NCBI GenBank assembly: GCA_052400665.1 | Contig: JBQTGK010000013.1 | Direction: 5' to 3' (one strand) | Length of the DNA stretch: 64,000 nucleotides | Origin: JBQTGK01 sp052400665 | GTDB lineage: Bacteria > Bacteroidota > Bacteroidia > Bacteroidales > Marinifilaceae | The notes under the pieces: model-generated | Told to the model about the DNA's origin: nothing | What the model saw: the letters and a program-made list of their open reading frames with translations, nothing else | Databases searched by the model: none | In this document: positions 27,729 through 35,920 of the stretch, piece after piece | Layout of the letters: each line of letters starts with the position of its first letter | Numbering within the stretch: the stretch's first letter is position 1 | Position numbers and translations under genes: made by a program

Positions 27729-29510
27729 TTAGGATTCAGATTGTATCCAATTTACAAGACCTTTATATTTTATAATTTGCTGTAATTTTTCAGGTAATGG
27801 TGGTATTTCAAAGCATTTTTTGCCAATTTGTACTATTCCTTCCTGAAAATCAAGCTTAAGCATATCTCCTTTTTTATAAAAATCGACAATTTTGCGGTTT
27901 ACGATCAATAACAGTCCCTGGTTTATGGCCGAGCGATAAAATATCCGGTTTACCGATTTTACGATAACAGCCTGCACTCCGGCATGCGCTAAACCCACTG
28001 CCGGATGCTCGCGGGAACTTCCACAGCCAAAATTATCTCCACCTATTAGAATATCACCTGCACCTACTCTATCGGCAAAAGAATTGTCGAAATCTTTAAA
28101 CAAATAAGGTCGTATTGCTTCCGGATCGGAACTCAGAATCTCGTAGGTTAAATTTCCGGCGAACATTTGATCGGTATTTAAATGATCTATATCGGAATAA
28201 TCCCAAACGCCATTTTCTTTTCTATCCTCTTGATCAGAAATGATAATTTTAGCACTCTGCTTCTTTTTAAATGGGAATTGCCTGTTTTGAGAAAAATTTT
28301 TTCGTGGATCGGTAATTTTACCTGCCAATGCAGAACAGGCAACTGTTGCCGGAGATGCGAGGAAAATTTTAGCATTCTTATTCCCCATTCGCCCAAGAAA
28401 ATTACGATTTGCAGTTGATATTACATTAAAACCATCGGCAGGAATTCCTTGTCCGGTTCCCAAACAAGGTCCGCAGGAAGCTCCTAAAATAGTAGCACCC
28501 GCTTTCATCAGCTTTGTAATAATTCCCTCTTCGATAGCTTGCAGATAAATATTTTTGGAAGCCGGAGCCACCAACAATTGAAATCCGTTGGCAATATTTT
28601 TCCCCTCGAGAATATGAGCGGCAATGCGTAAATCTTCCAAACGCCCATTTGTACAAGTTCCAATTAAGCCTTGATTGAGGATTGTGCCATTCAATTCTGA
28701 TATGCTTTTAACATTATCAACATGATGAGGAGCAGCTATCAACGGCATTAAATCGCTCAAATTAATTTCATATTTTTTGAGGTATATGGCATTTTTATCG
28801 GCCCAAAGCCCTGTTATTTTTTGGCCGTAATATTCTTCCAGGATCTTATCGGGGGGGAAAACTGCATTTTTAGCACCCATTTCGGAAGCCAGATTGGCCA
28901 GTGTCATCCGTTCCGAAACGGAAAGCTTTTCTACAGCCTCGCCATGATATTCAATAGACATATAATTGGCTCCGGCAGAACCGAGCATACCAATAATATA
29001 TAAGGAAAGATCTTTTGTATAAACGCCCTCGGGAAATTCTCCTTTTAAAGTAATTTTAATGGATTCGGGCACACGAAACCAGGTTTCTCCGCGCTTCCAA
29101 AGACCTGCCGCTTCGGTTCTGTCTATTCCTGCGGCCATGGTATTAAAAGCACCTGCTGTACAAGTGTGGCTATCGCTTCCAACAATCAACATTCCGGGTT
29201 TTGCATGATTTGCCATGAGTTGATGGCAGATACCAGAACCTGCATCGTAAAATTTTTTGACTCCCTGCTCCTTCACCAATTCTCTAATTCTTTGATAATC
29301 GTTAGCCAGCTTTGCATTTGTAGGTGGTGCATTATGATCCAAAACGACTAAGAGTTGATCGGGATTTTTCACCTTTTCACCTCCCATTTTCTGAAATGTT
29401 TTTTTAATGCTAGCAGTATTATCGTGTGTGAGTATAATATCCGGACTTTTAAAAACAATACTACCACATTTAGCTCCAAAAATTTTCTCAACAAAAGTTA
29501 GATTTTGCAT
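27729..29510 (-). CDS. Fused aconitase-superfamily hydro-lyase (large + small domains)
   Basis: A 593-residue protein that joins the LeuC-like [4Fe-4S] catalytic part (about 1-410) to a LeuD-like swivel domain (about 440-585). Iron-sulfur cysteines are visible in GTCTNGR and ASCGPCLGTG, and substrate loops in GSDSHTCTAGAF and FGCGSSREHP. Aconitases and 3-isopropylmalate or homoaconitate dehydratases share these features. The length fits the short fused aconitate-hydratase-like group rather than canonical AcnA (about 890) or AcnB. The substrate cannot be decided from the sequence. A second, diverged fused paralogue lies 122 bp upstream on the same strand, so the pair may work in one pathway. 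No leuA, leuB or citrate synthase is adjacent. Confidence 0.82.
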   Translation of the reverse strand: MQNLTFVEKIFGAKCGSIVFKSPDIILTHDNTASIKKTFQKMGGEKVKNPDQLLVVLDHNAPPTNAKLANDYQRIRELVKEQGVKKFYDAGSGICHQLMANHAKPGMLIVGSDSHTCTAGAFNTMAAGIDRTEAAGLWKRGETWFRVPESIKITLKGEFPEGVYTKDLSLYIIGMLGSAGANYMSIEYHGEAVEKLSVSERMTLANLASEMGAKNAVFPPDKILEEYYGQKITGLWADKNAIYLKKYEINLSDLMPLIAAPHHVDNVKSISELNGTILNQGLIGTCTNGRLEDLRIAAHILEGKNIANGFQLLVAPASKNIYLQAIEEGIITKLMKAGATILGASCGPCLGTGQGIPADGFNVISTANRNFLGRMGNKNAKIFLASPATVACSALAGKITDPRKNFSQNRQFPFKKKQSAKIIISDQEDRKENGVWDYSDIDHLNTDQMFAGNLTYEILSSDPEAIRPYLFKDFDNSFADRVGAGDILIGGDNFGCGSSREHPAVGLAHAGVQAVIVKSVNRIFYRSAINQGLLLIVNRKIVDFYKKGDMLKLDFQEGIVQIGKKCFEIPPLPEKLQQIIKYKGLVNWIQSES

Positions 29511-29632
29511 GATCGTAATCTATTTCTCAACCACTAATAAACTATATGAAGAATATCACGAAGAATAATCAATAAAATATCCTTTGCGTGACTTTATGAA
29601 GTATTTTGAGATTCCTTTGTGTTTATCTATCG

Positions 29633-31441
29633 CTAAAACAAACCACCATTTTGGTAAATCTCTAATTGTACTTCAGAGAAACGTTCTGCTTGAACCAATA
29701 TATTTTTAGATCTGTTTATGATTTCGCCAGTTTCTAAATCTAAACGAAGTACATCTCCATCGCTTACATTCAGTTTTGAAATTACATCACAACTCACAAT
29801 TGGAAAGGCTGCATTAATTGCATTTCGCTCGTAAATGGCTCCATACGATTCTGCCACTATAGCCTGAATACCGAGAGCTTTAAAACAATCAACGGCCTGT
29901 TGGCGAGAACTACCACTCCCAAAATTTTTATGTACAACTACAATATCACCTTTCTCCGCTTTTTTGGAAAAATCTTCATATCCTTCCAAATTATCGAAGG
30001 TATATTGTCCCATTTCATTCACATCAGTAATGGTTAGATATCGATTATGAAAAATCATATCTGTATCGATATTATCCATAGGAATATACCACACACGACC
30101 TTCTATAAAGGTAGGTTTTTCATGCGATTCTGGAACAATTGCAGTTTCAACTATTTTCCTCCTTAATTTATGCCTTGCAAATTTTACTGGCAAATCGGGA
30201 ATTTCATTGTGTGGCACAATACAACCCGCAATTGCCGAAGCGGCAACTGTTGCTGGCGAAGCCAAATAAACTTTCCCTTTTCCCTGTTTACCAGGAAAAT
30301 TTCTATTGCCTGTGCTTATGCTTACTTCCCCTTCGCCATTTTGTCCAACCTGACCGGCAGCACAACCTGCACAGCCCGCATTGGATACCATTGCTCCCGC
30401 TTCCTTAAAAATATTAATCAAACCTTCCTTCAGGCATTCATTCCAAATTTCATCGGTTGCAGGAACCAGCTTAAACACCACATCCGGCGCCACTTTTCTT
30501 CCCTTTAAAATACTTGCTACAACTCTAAAATCTTCCATTCGTCCGTTTGTACAACTTCCTATAAAAGCGGAGTCTATTTTCACTCCTTTAGCATCACTAA
30601 CGGGAACTGTATCGTGTGGTTTTCCGGGTAAAGAAAGGCGAGGAACAAACTCATTCAAATTTAAATTATAAATCTCATGATAATGCGCATGATTATCAGC
30701 TTTTACCAAATCAAACTTTTTCCCATTTCTAAACTTACTGTACTCCATTATGGCGTTGTTTGGAGTGAAAAATATAATTACACAACCCATTTCTGTTGCC
30801 ATTGAGGCAATGGTAATTCTCTCATCAAGAGTTAGATGATCTACTTCATCGCCATACATTTCCACTGCATAACCCAAAAGAGAATTGGCTCCGAAATAAT
30901 TAAGTAATCCCAGTACAATATCCTTGGCATAAATTCCTTTAGGACGTTTACCATTTAAATTGATTTTAACAGATTTGGGAACCTTAAACCATACTTTCCC
31001 ATTGTGAATTGCAGCCGCAATATCCTTATCGCCCATTCCCTGTCCAAAAGCTCCTACAGCTCCTAAAATATTGGCATGAGAATCGGTCGTAACGGCGGTA
31101 ATTCCCGAATAAGCCAAGCCCTGTTCTATAAGGGTATGAGTTCCTATTCCGGTATTAATATCGTATACTTTTATTCCATTATCCCGGGCAAACAACCGGC
31201 ATATTTGCTGATTAACAGCATATTTCTGATCTGAACCTGTGGGGTTACAATCGAAAGTGAAAAAGGTTTTTTTTGGATTGGCAATTTTTAAATTATACTC
31301 CTGAATATTTTTTACAACATTAGCACCACCAAAATCTCTGGCAGCACGAATATCAATTTCAACATCAACAATATCTCCTGGTTTTACAATTTTTTCTTTG
31401 GAGTGATTCACCAAAATTTTTTCAATCAATGTCATTCCCAT
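29633..31441 (-). CDS. Second fused aconitase-superfamily hydro-lyase
   Basis: A 602-residue protein with the same two-domain layout as its neighbour: catalytic part about 1-425, swivel domain about 450-590. Cluster cysteines lie in GSCTNGRMED and AGCAGCAAGQ, substrate loops in TDSHANILGA and FGSGSSRQQA. The active-site loops differ from the first copy (TTDSHANI against GSDSHTCT; SSRQQ against SSREH), so the two probably prefer different 2-hydroxyacids. The N-terminal segment KPGDIVDVEIDIRAARDFGG is absent from the first copy. Aconitase, isopropylmalate/citramalate-type and homoaconitase-type activities are all possible. Confidence 0.82.
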   Translation of the reverse strand: MGMTLIEKILVNHSKEKIVKPGDIVDVEIDIRAARDFGGANVVKNIQEYNLKIANPKKTFFTFDCNPTGSDQKYAVNQQICRLFARDNGIKVYDINTGIGTHTLIEQGLAYSGITAVTTDSHANILGAVGAFGQGMGDKDIAAAIHNGKVWFKVPKSVKINLNGKRPKGIYAKDIVLGLLNYFGANSLLGYAVEMYGDEVDHLTLDERITIASMATEMGCVIIFFTPNNAIMEYSKFRNGKKFDLVKADNHAHYHEIYNLNLNEFVPRLSLPGKPHDTVPVSDAKGVKIDSAFIGSCTNGRMEDFRVVASILKGRKVAPDVVFKLVPATDEIWNECLKEGLINIFKEAGAMVSNAGCAGCAAGQVGQNGEGEVSISTGNRNFPGKQGKGKVYLASPATVAASAIAGCIVPHNEIPDLPVKFARHKLRRKIVETAIVPESHEKPTFIEGRVWYIPMDNIDTDMIFHNRYLTITDVNEMGQYTFDNLEGYEDFSKKAEKGDIVVVHKNFGSGSSRQQAVDCFKALGIQAIVAESYGAIYERNAINAAFPIVSCDVISKLNVSDGDVLRLDLETGEIINRSKNILVQAERFSEVQLEIYQNGGLF

Positions 31442-31586
31442 AGGTCAGAAATTTTTAATTAAAATACTACAGCTCACAAAACCAACTCCTCCTTTCTAAT
31501 TTACACAAATAAATCCTCATCCTTAATTATTTCTATCGTTTTTTTGTTTTACTAAACTGATAACCTATAAATTAAGAAAGAAATTC

Positions 31587-31616
31587 TTTCTCGTTACAAT
31601 CGGACAATTATCTTTG
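31587..31616 (+). promoter_or_regulatory. Promoter of the MFS transporter gene
   Basis: TTTC (31587-31590) and TATCTTTG (31609-31616) are separated by 18 bp. This fits the Bacteroidota -33/-7 arrangement and lies 17 bp before the ATG. Confidence 0.6.
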
Positions 31617-31633
31617 CAACACAAATTAAAGCA

Positions 31634-32806
31634 ATGACAAGATCTATTTCTGGAAACATTCCAAAGCTGTATTTGATTAAAATTGCCAAGTGGTTCATGC
31701 TAACCATGCCCATTATCGTGCTTTTTTATCAAGAGAATGGTTTAAGCATGCAAGATGTATTGACTCTAAAGGGGATTTATTCTGTTGCGGTTGTTGCGCT
31801 TGAAATTCCATCGGGATACATTGCCGACGTTTGGGGACGAAAAAAATCGCTAATTCTAGGTTCTATTTTAGGTTGTTTGGGCTTTATCGTCTATTCTTTC
31901 AGTCATGACTTCTCTGGTTTCTTAATTGCAGAATTGATCTTAGGCATTGGCAGTAGTTTTATATCTGGATCGGATTCGGCCATGCTTTACGATAGTCTTT
32001 TAAAGATGAATAAGGAAAAAGACTACTTGAAACAGGAAAGTAGAGTGATGTCGGTTGGTAATTTCGCAGAAGCCCTTGCAGGTATTGCTGGAGGTAGTTT
32101 GGCTTTAATCAGCTTAAGAACGCCTTTTGTGTTTCAATCATTTATTGCTTTTATTGCAATACCCGCCTCCATTCTATTAATTGATCCGAATCAAAATTCC
32201 GAAAAAGTAAAAGTTGGCTTTAAGCACATTTTAAGCATCGTAAAATTCTCTTTGTGGGACAACGCTATACTACGTTGGAATATCGTTCTATCATCGGTTA
32301 TTGGCTGTGCAACGCTTACGCTGGCCTGGTTTATTCAGCCTTATTTGCGTGATTTAGAACTAGAAGTGAGCACCATCGGAGTCATCTGGACACTTTTAAA
32401 CCTAACAGTAGGCTTTGTGGCACTTTCAGCCCATCGAGTAGAAGCTTATTTGGGTAAGATTGGCACTTCTGTATTTATTGTTCTTGGTGTATCGGCTGGA
32501 TTTGTTTTAACAGGCTGGTTCAATTCACTAATTGGAGTTGGCGTGCTCTTCTTTTTTTATTTTGTACGAGGAATTGCAACACCTGTTCTAAAAGATTACA
32601 TCAATAGAATAACTGAATCGGAGATGCGAGCAACCGTGCTTTCTGTTCGAAACTTTATTATTCGAATCTGCTTTGCACTCATCGGTCCGTTTTTGGGTTG
32701 GTACACCGATCATTACACGCTTTCTTCTGCCTTAATGCTAGCTGGAGGAATCTTCTTTATTTTGGGTGGAATTAGTGTGTTTTTCATGACGAAAGTGGAG
32801 AAATAA
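31634..32806 (+). CDS. Major facilitator superfamily transporter
   Basis: A 390-residue integral membrane protein with about 12 hydrophobic helices. The MFS signature between helices 2 and 3 is GYIADVWGRKKSLILG. The sequence resembles the multidrug/unknown-substrate MFS branch more than the fucose or sugar permeases. It is divergent from the aconitase-like genes and convergent with the first PUL sulfatase gene, so it is probably not part of the PUL transcripts. A role in exporting or importing sugar from the PUL is possible but unsupported. Confidence 0.9.
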   Translation: MTRSISGNIPKLYLIKIAKWFMLTMPIIVLFYQENGLSMQDVLTLKGIYSVAVVALEIPSGYIADVWGRKKSLILGSILGCLGFIVYSFSHDFSGFLIAELILGIGSSFISGSDSAMLYDSLLKMNKEKDYLKQESRVMSVGNFAEALAGIAGGSLALISLRTPFVFQSFIAFIAIPASILLIDPNQNSEKVKVGFKHILSIVKFSLWDNAILRWNIVLSSVIGCATLTLAWFIQPYLRDLELEVSTIGVIWTLLNLTVGFVALSAHRVEAYLGKIGTSVFIVLGVSAGFVLTGWFNSLIGVGVLFFFYFVRGIATPVLKDYINRITESEMRATVLSVRNFIIRICFALIGPFLGWYTDHYTLSSALMLAGGIFFILGGISVFFMTKVEK

Positions 32807-32809
32807 AAA

Positions 32810-32847
32810 AACTGCAAACAATTCTAGTTAAAGAATTGATTACAGTT
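32810..32847. terminator. Nested hairpin between convergent genes
   Basis: CAATTC (32819-32824) pairs with GAATTG (32833-32838), and outside it AACTG (32810-32814) pairs with CAGTT (32843-32847). A second hairpin, GGTCATAG/CTATGACC, lies at 32870-32889. These are weak terminators for the MFS gene and the sulfatase gene that converge here. Confidence 0.45.
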
Positions 32848-32900
32848 CAATATATGTTGCACAATAATCGGTCATAGTATGCTATGACCCTACATTTTAA

Positions 32901-34463
32901 TTAATAAAAATCCCAGAAATCATAGGCATAATCAACATGCTCTTTGTAATCACCTAATTCAACAGCTTTCTTTTTCATCTCTTTTTTCATTTTATTCAAA
33001 ACTTCCTTGTACTCAGGTAAAAATGCAAGGTTCGTTGTTTCCCAAGGATCCTTTTTAATGTTGAATAAAAGAGTAACTCTCGATCCCGAAACAAATTCAC
33101 TTTTTGACTTTCTATCGTAATCTTTCGCACGTACAAATTCAATCAATTTATAATTTCCTTTTCGATATGCTCTTTGATGCTGACGATAAGCATGATAGGT
33201 ATAATCTCTAACCTGTTTTTTCTCTCCTTTTATTACTGGAACTAAACTTTTTCCATCAACGGATGCTGGAATGGACAAACCCGTTAAATCACAAATGGTT
33301 GGAAAAATATCATAGGTATAAGTCAAGGCATCAATTCTTTTTCCTTTATCTGCCACATTTGCACCTGAAACAATGAAAGGCACATGAACACCATCCTCAT
33401 CGTAAACACTTTGTTTACCCATTAAACCATGGCAACCAACTGCCAAACCACTATCTCCTGCAAAAACAATCAAAGTATTTTCGTACTCTCCACTTTCTTT
33501 CAGCGCGGCAATAACTCGTCCTATTTGAGCATCCAAGTGCGTAATAATCGCATAATAATTGGCCAATTGATTGCGCACAACTTCTGGAGTTCTTGGCCAA
33601 GGTGCTAAAGCTTCATCGCGCAAAACCATATGACCATTATCAAAAGGATGCTGTGGCATATAAGAGGGTGGCAATTGAATGCTATCTGCAGGATACATGT
33701 CGCGATACTTTTGTGGTGCCTGACGAGGATCGTGTGGCGCATGAAAAGCCAAGTACATAAAAAATGGATCTTTCTTTTTATGATTTTTGATATAATTGAT
33801 CGCATTATCAGCAAAAACTTCGGAAGTGTGTGGTCCTGTCTTCTCGGTTCCTGTTGGGCCACGTTTATCGCTTTTAGTAATTGCCCTACGAACAGTTTTA
33901 CCATTTTCATCGTACTCCAATAAGTAGGCATCTTTTTTTGCAAAAATTCCTTTTTTATCCCAATCCCAAATAGGCATGCGAAAGTGATCGGTTAAGTAAA
34001 CACCAATTCCCATAATTGTAGAACCAGTATCGAACGAACGAACCAAGGTTTTAATATCCTGATGCCATTTCCCAACAATATGGGTATCGTAACCCGCTTG
34101 CTTAAATGACTCACCTATAGTCGTATTGTCTTTTGGAATTTCACGCCCCTGCCCTTTCAGATGAAACACCTGACGACCCGACAGTAACATAGCACGACTT
34201 GGCATGCAAGTGGCTCCAGAAAATGATCCCATCAGGAAGGTATTTGTAAATGCAATCCCATTATTAGCCAAAGCATCGATATTTGGCGTTTTAACCTGCT
34301 GATGCCCTAATGCATGAACACCTGAATACCGATGATCATCGGTGAAAATTAGCAATACATTCTGTTTTTTAGTCTTCTTTGCAAAAGTTTGTTTTACTCC
34401 TGAAAATAAAAACAAGCTCATTAAAATAAGCAAAGCACTTATACTTTTTTGTTTGAAACACAT
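32901..34463 (-). CDS. Secreted S1-family sulfatase (PUL)
   Basis: The alkaline-phosphatase-fold sulfatase is exported: residues 1-29 from the chosen start form a signal peptide (SISALLILMSLFLFSG core). Formylglycine is expected at C86 in ATCMPSRAMLLSGR, a canonical CxPxR motif. Metal ligands are TDDH near residue 41 and AGDSG...CHG later. A longer frame begins at 34544, but it overlaps the upstream GH28 gene and puts 27 unlikely residues before the signal peptide. I therefore use the ATG at 34461-34463, which leaves a 19-bp gap. It is the last gene of the minus-strand GH28-GH29-GH127-GH28 operon. The SulfAtlas subfamily cannot be assigned by eye. Confidence 0.92.
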   Translation of the reverse strand: MCFKQKSISALLILMSLFLFSGVKQTFAKKTKKQNVLLIFTDDHRYSGVHALGHQQVKTPNIDALANNGIAFTNTFLMGSFSGATCMPSRAMLLSGRQVFHLKGQGREIPKDNTTIGESFKQAGYDTHIVGKWHQDIKTLVRSFDTGSTIMGIGVYLTDHFRMPIWDWDKKGIFAKKDAYLLEYDENGKTVRRAITKSDKRGPTGTEKTGPHTSEVFADNAINYIKNHKKKDPFFMYLAFHAPHDPRQAPQKYRDMYPADSIQLPPSYMPQHPFDNGHMVLRDEALAPWPRTPEVVRNQLANYYAIITHLDAQIGRVIAALKESGEYENTLIVFAGDSGLAVGCHGLMGKQSVYDEDGVHVPFIVSGANVADKGKRIDALTYTYDIFPTICDLTGLSIPASVDGKSLVPVIKGEKKQVRDYTYHAYRQHQRAYRKGNYKLIEFVRAKDYDRKSKSEFVSGSRVTLLFNIKKDPWETTNLAFLPEYKEVLNKMKKEMKKKAVELGDYKEHVDYAYDFWDFY

Positions 34464-34482
34464 AAGTTTTTTATTTATTCGT

Positions 34483-35916
34483 TTATTGAATTTGATATTT
34501 TTCTCCGTTAATTTCAGCCCCAACAACTTGTTGATTTTGAACATCTAGCATAACAAGCGGAAGCCTCTCATCTTTAGCTTCGGTCTGAATTAGCAGATTT
34601 GAAATTGTTAGCGATTCCATATGACGCCCCATAATTCCATAAGATGGAAGTACTCCGAAGAAACTAAACTCAGGATATCTTTTTTCATCCTCCAAAACAA
34701 TGGTTTTACTTTGCTCTTTCGTTCCTCCTCCAGGCAGATAAATTTGAACATTTTCCAATTTTACAGCTCCAAGCTGATGATTTTTTGTACCCGTCATTAG
34801 AATTCCCGATGGAGGAGAAACTCTAGATTCTTCCAAATCCCAAGTTGTTGCCACAACATTACTAATCGTCACATTATTTATACTTCCTACATTTTGTTTT
34901 GGCGCATCACGATAAGTTCTTAATCGCTCTCCCAATCGAATGAAGATTGGCATATCCACCTTCTCCATCTGAATGCTATCAATCACAATATTATCGATAT
35001 TCGCACCATCAACACTCAAAATTTTAATTCCTCCGCCACGTGTTTCGTGGATGTAGCAATTTTTGATTGTAATATCGCGAAAATCGCCCATCGATTCGGT
35101 TCCAAATTTGATGGTGCCCCAGTTACTTTTTAAACGACAATCACTAACCTGAACATTTTGTGTAGGAACAGGACTAGTTGTTTTGAAGCAAATTGCATCG
35201 TCTCCCGAATCGATAGTGCAATTTTTAATTACTGCATCTTTACTGGAATCTAAATCGATACCATCGTTATTTTTATGAGCATGACTATAAATTGTAATGC
35301 CATCAACTAAAATATCATCACACTGAAAAAAATGACAAGTCCAAGCAGCAGGTTGACGCAATGAAATATCAGTAACTTTTACTCCTGATGACTTTACAAA
35401 ACGAACCAAAAAAGGCCGATTATTAACATATTCCTTCAATTTATTTTTATCAACACCCAATTTCTTCATGGTTTTTGTAAGCTCATCTCTTTTAAAAAGA
35501 TGACCTCTTCCATCAACAATTCCTTTTCCGCCAAGGGCAATATTCTTAGCATTTAACGCACCAATTAAACACTTACCACGCTGCTGTCCAACTGCATCCG
35601 TAAACGGATCAATGGTTTGATAATCTTTAGGGTTTGCACTACCAATCAATTTTGCTCCTTCGGCTACTTTCAACCTCACATTATCTTTCAATAAAACTGT
35701 TCCTGAAACGTAAATTCCATCACAAATAAGAACTGTTCCTCCTCCAGCTTTACTACAATCATCAATGGCAGTTTGAATAAATAAAGTATTCAAAGTCAAG
35801 CTATCCCCTTTAGCTCCGTAATCTTGAATGTTCCAAACCGTTTTGGGTGTTTGACAAGAAATAAGGAAAAATACAATTCCAACAAACAATAATAATCTAT
35901 TTTTAAGCATACTCAT
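34483..35916 (-). CDS. GH28-family glycoside hydrolase, lipoprotein
   Basis: A 477-residue right-handed beta-helix enzyme of the polygalacturonase clan. It has a lipoprotein signal with lipobox LISC. The N-terminal family motif is NIQDYGAKGD. Probable catalytic aspartates are D218 (NNDGIDLDSS) and D239-D240 (SGDDAICFK). The usual GHG and RIK motifs of polygalacturonases are replaced by WGTIKFGTES and RGGGIKI. The substrate may therefore be a different alpha- or beta-linked uronic acid or galactose-type unit. It begins 4 bp after the GH127 stop codon and is co-transcribed with it. Confidence 0.88.
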   Translation of the reverse strand: MSMLKNRLLLFVGIVFFLISCQTPKTVWNIQDYGAKGDSLTLNTLFIQTAIDDCSKAGGGTVLICDGIYVSGTVLLKDNVRLKVAEGAKLIGSANPKDYQTIDPFTDAVGQQRGKCLIGALNAKNIALGGKGIVDGRGHLFKRDELTKTMKKLGVDKNKLKEYVNNRPFLVRFVKSSGVKVTDISLRQPAAWTCHFFQCDDILVDGITIYSHAHKNNDGIDLDSSKDAVIKNCTIDSGDDAICFKTTSPVPTQNVQVSDCRLKSNWGTIKFGTESMGDFRDITIKNCYIHETRGGGIKILSVDGANIDNIVIDSIQMEKVDMPIFIRLGERLRTYRDAPKQNVGSINNVTISNVVATTWDLEESRVSPPSGILMTGTKNHQLGAVKLENVQIYLPGGGTKEQSKTIVLEDEKRYPEFSFFGVLPSYGIMGRHMESLTISNLLIQTEAKDERLPLVMLDVQNQQVVGAEINGEKYQIQ

Positions 35917-35920
35917 TCTA

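Noticed and set aside
29511..29632. The spacer between the two aconitase-like genes contains repeated CACGAAG/GCGTGAC-like words.
   Set aside because: It looks like ordinary decayed intergenic DNA; no hairpin or repeat unit is clear enough to report.
31634..32806. The MFS gene as a dedicated sugar importer of the PUL.
   Set aside because: The sequence resembles the general or multidrug MFS branch, has its own promoter and converges on the PUL; nothing links it to the glycan.
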